From positions 1-6,999 of the forward strand of contig CAMLFF010000173.1 of the NCBI GenBank assembly GCA_946479185.1: a DNA stretch of 6,999 nucleotides. The letters are read 5' to 3'. Of the stretch, positions 6,448-6,999 are shown piece after piece; within the stretch, counting starts at the first letter, position 1; each line of letters opens with the position of its first letter. This stretch comes from an uncultured Sphingobium sp. (lineage in GTDB: Bacteria > Pseudomonadota > Alphaproteobacteria > Sphingomonadales > Sphingomonadaceae). Both the position numbers and the translations under genes were made by a program. Below the pieces are notes generated by a model. It saw only the letters and a list, made by a program, of their open reading frames with translations. It was not told the origin of the DNA and made no database searches.

Positions 6448-6999
6448 TTAGGCAATAGTCGGCCACTGCGCTGGCGCGGTTCCCAAATCACCCGCTGGCC
6501 TGTCCCATCTTATTGCCGTTCCCTCGATAGCAAATTGCGGTCGCAAACGGCGAGCGTCACCCCAAGGTGTATGCTCGATCTCCGGGGCCATATCTTCAGG
6601 TTCCAACCTGAAACCCTGCGTGCTGGCCATATCGGATTTGCAGCGCGCCAGAAGATCGCCAGTCCGAGCGAGCGACAGACGAGCTGTTGTTACGCCCTTG
6701 CCCTGTGCCGCTTTGTTCAGTGCGACGAGCGCCGCTGCGGCCATGAGGTAGCCCGTCGCATGATCAAGCGCCTGCACGGGAAGAGGTGTGGGCACATCTC
6801 GATGCGCCCAAGTCATCCCGGCTGCTGCAACTCCGCAACTCATCTGCACCAGACTGTCGAATCCCCGCCGTCCCGCCCAAGGTCCGGTCCATCCATAGGC
6901 ATCGAGCGTGACTTCAATCAGATTAGGTGAGAGCCTTTGCCTCGCCAAAGCACTGTATCCAAGCCCATCGAGAGCGCCCGGTCGATAGCCGTGAACAAG
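6448..6999 (-). CDS. Class III (CaiB/BaiF family) CoA-transferase, C-terminal part (N-terminus outside the window)
   Basis: Read on the minus strand, the frame is open from the right edge to TAA at 6450-6448 and gives 183 residues, starting LVHGYRPGALDGLGYSALAR. A TTG at 6948 is internal, because the upstream residues already match the family. Recognisable blocks are VHGYRPGAL, VTLDAYGWTGPW, RRGFDSLVQMSCGVAAAG and VQALDHATGYLMAAAALVAL. The Asp of the last block (codon 6763-6765) aligns by eye with the catalytic Asp169 of formyl-CoA transferase (context GDSNTG), which forms an acyl-aspartyl intermediate during CoA transfer. The tail continues through ARLSLARTGDLL to RWDRPAGDLGTAPAQWPTIA. Only about 104 residues follow the Asp, shorter than in classical ~400-residue members; this may reflect a subfamily with an extended N-terminal half. 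The substrate is unknown. The gene converges on rnpB with about 20 bases between stop and RNA end. Confidence 0.88.
   Translation of the reverse strand, partial: LVHGYRPGALDGLGYSALARQRLSPNLIEVTLDAYGWTGPWAGRRGFDSLVQMSCGVAAAGMTWAHRDVPTPLPVQALDHATGYLMAAAALVALNKAAQGKGVTTARLSLARTGDLLARCKSDMASTQGFRLEPEDMAPEIEHTPWGDARRLRPQFAIEGTAIRWDRPAGDLGTAPAQWPTIA

Noticed and set aside
6313..6930. Plus-strand frame starting inside rnpB and running opposite the CoA-transferase
   Set aside because: It begins within the conserved RNase P RNA core, and its translation matches nothing recognisable, whereas the minus strand gives clear CaiB/BaiF motifs.
1..6999. A defence, mobile or otherwise undescribed system
   Set aside because: Every stretch is accounted for by chemotaxis genes, an amidase, rnpB and a CoA-transferase. 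No transposase, integrase, toxin-antitoxin pair, array of repeats or unassigned ORF was found.

Overview
The window is GC-rich alphaproteobacterial chromosome. Protein style (a hybrid-type CheA, a CheY beginning with an MPNCLVVDDSRVIRR-like N-terminus, a compact type A RNase P RNA) suggests a sphingomonad (Sphingomonadales). The genus cannot be fixed from sequence reading alone.

Positions 1-5127 (+ strand) are the tail of a chemotaxis operon in the order cheA (5'-truncated by the window edge), cheW, cheY, cheB, cheR. The genes are tightly packed. cheA/cheW and cheB/cheR each overlap by four bases (ATGA), cheY/cheB are 16 bases apart, and only cheW/cheY leaves a larger gap (67 bases, AT-rich). 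Together they encode the cytoplasmic core of chemosensing: CheA autophosphorylates on receptor arrays held together by CheW, and passes phosphate to CheY (motor output) and CheB (adaptation). CheR methylates and CheB demethylates the receptors. No receptor gene is visible here.

Positions 5235-5918 (+) encode a zinc amidase of the AmpD/AmiD (Amidase_2) type with a C-terminal peptidoglycan-binding-like domain and no signal peptide. This is probably cell-wall recycling and unrelated to the operon.

Positions 5961-6435 (+) hold the RNase P RNA gene rnpB with a good candidate promoter (-35 and -10, 17-base spacer). Its P1 stem is a perfect 13-bp pairing between 5995-6007 and 6415-6427, followed by a T7 tract. 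From the right edge, a class III (CaiB/BaiF) CoA-transferase gene runs on the - strand. Its N-terminal part lies outside the window and its stop codon lies about 20 bases from the rnpB 3' end.

I see no mobile element, CRISPR array, phage gene or convincing previously undescribed system. The most notable points are the C-terminal hybrid architecture of CheA, which ends in a receiver domain that appears to have lost its phosphoacceptor Asp and conserved Lys, and the convergent arrangement of rnpB with the CoA-transferase gene.
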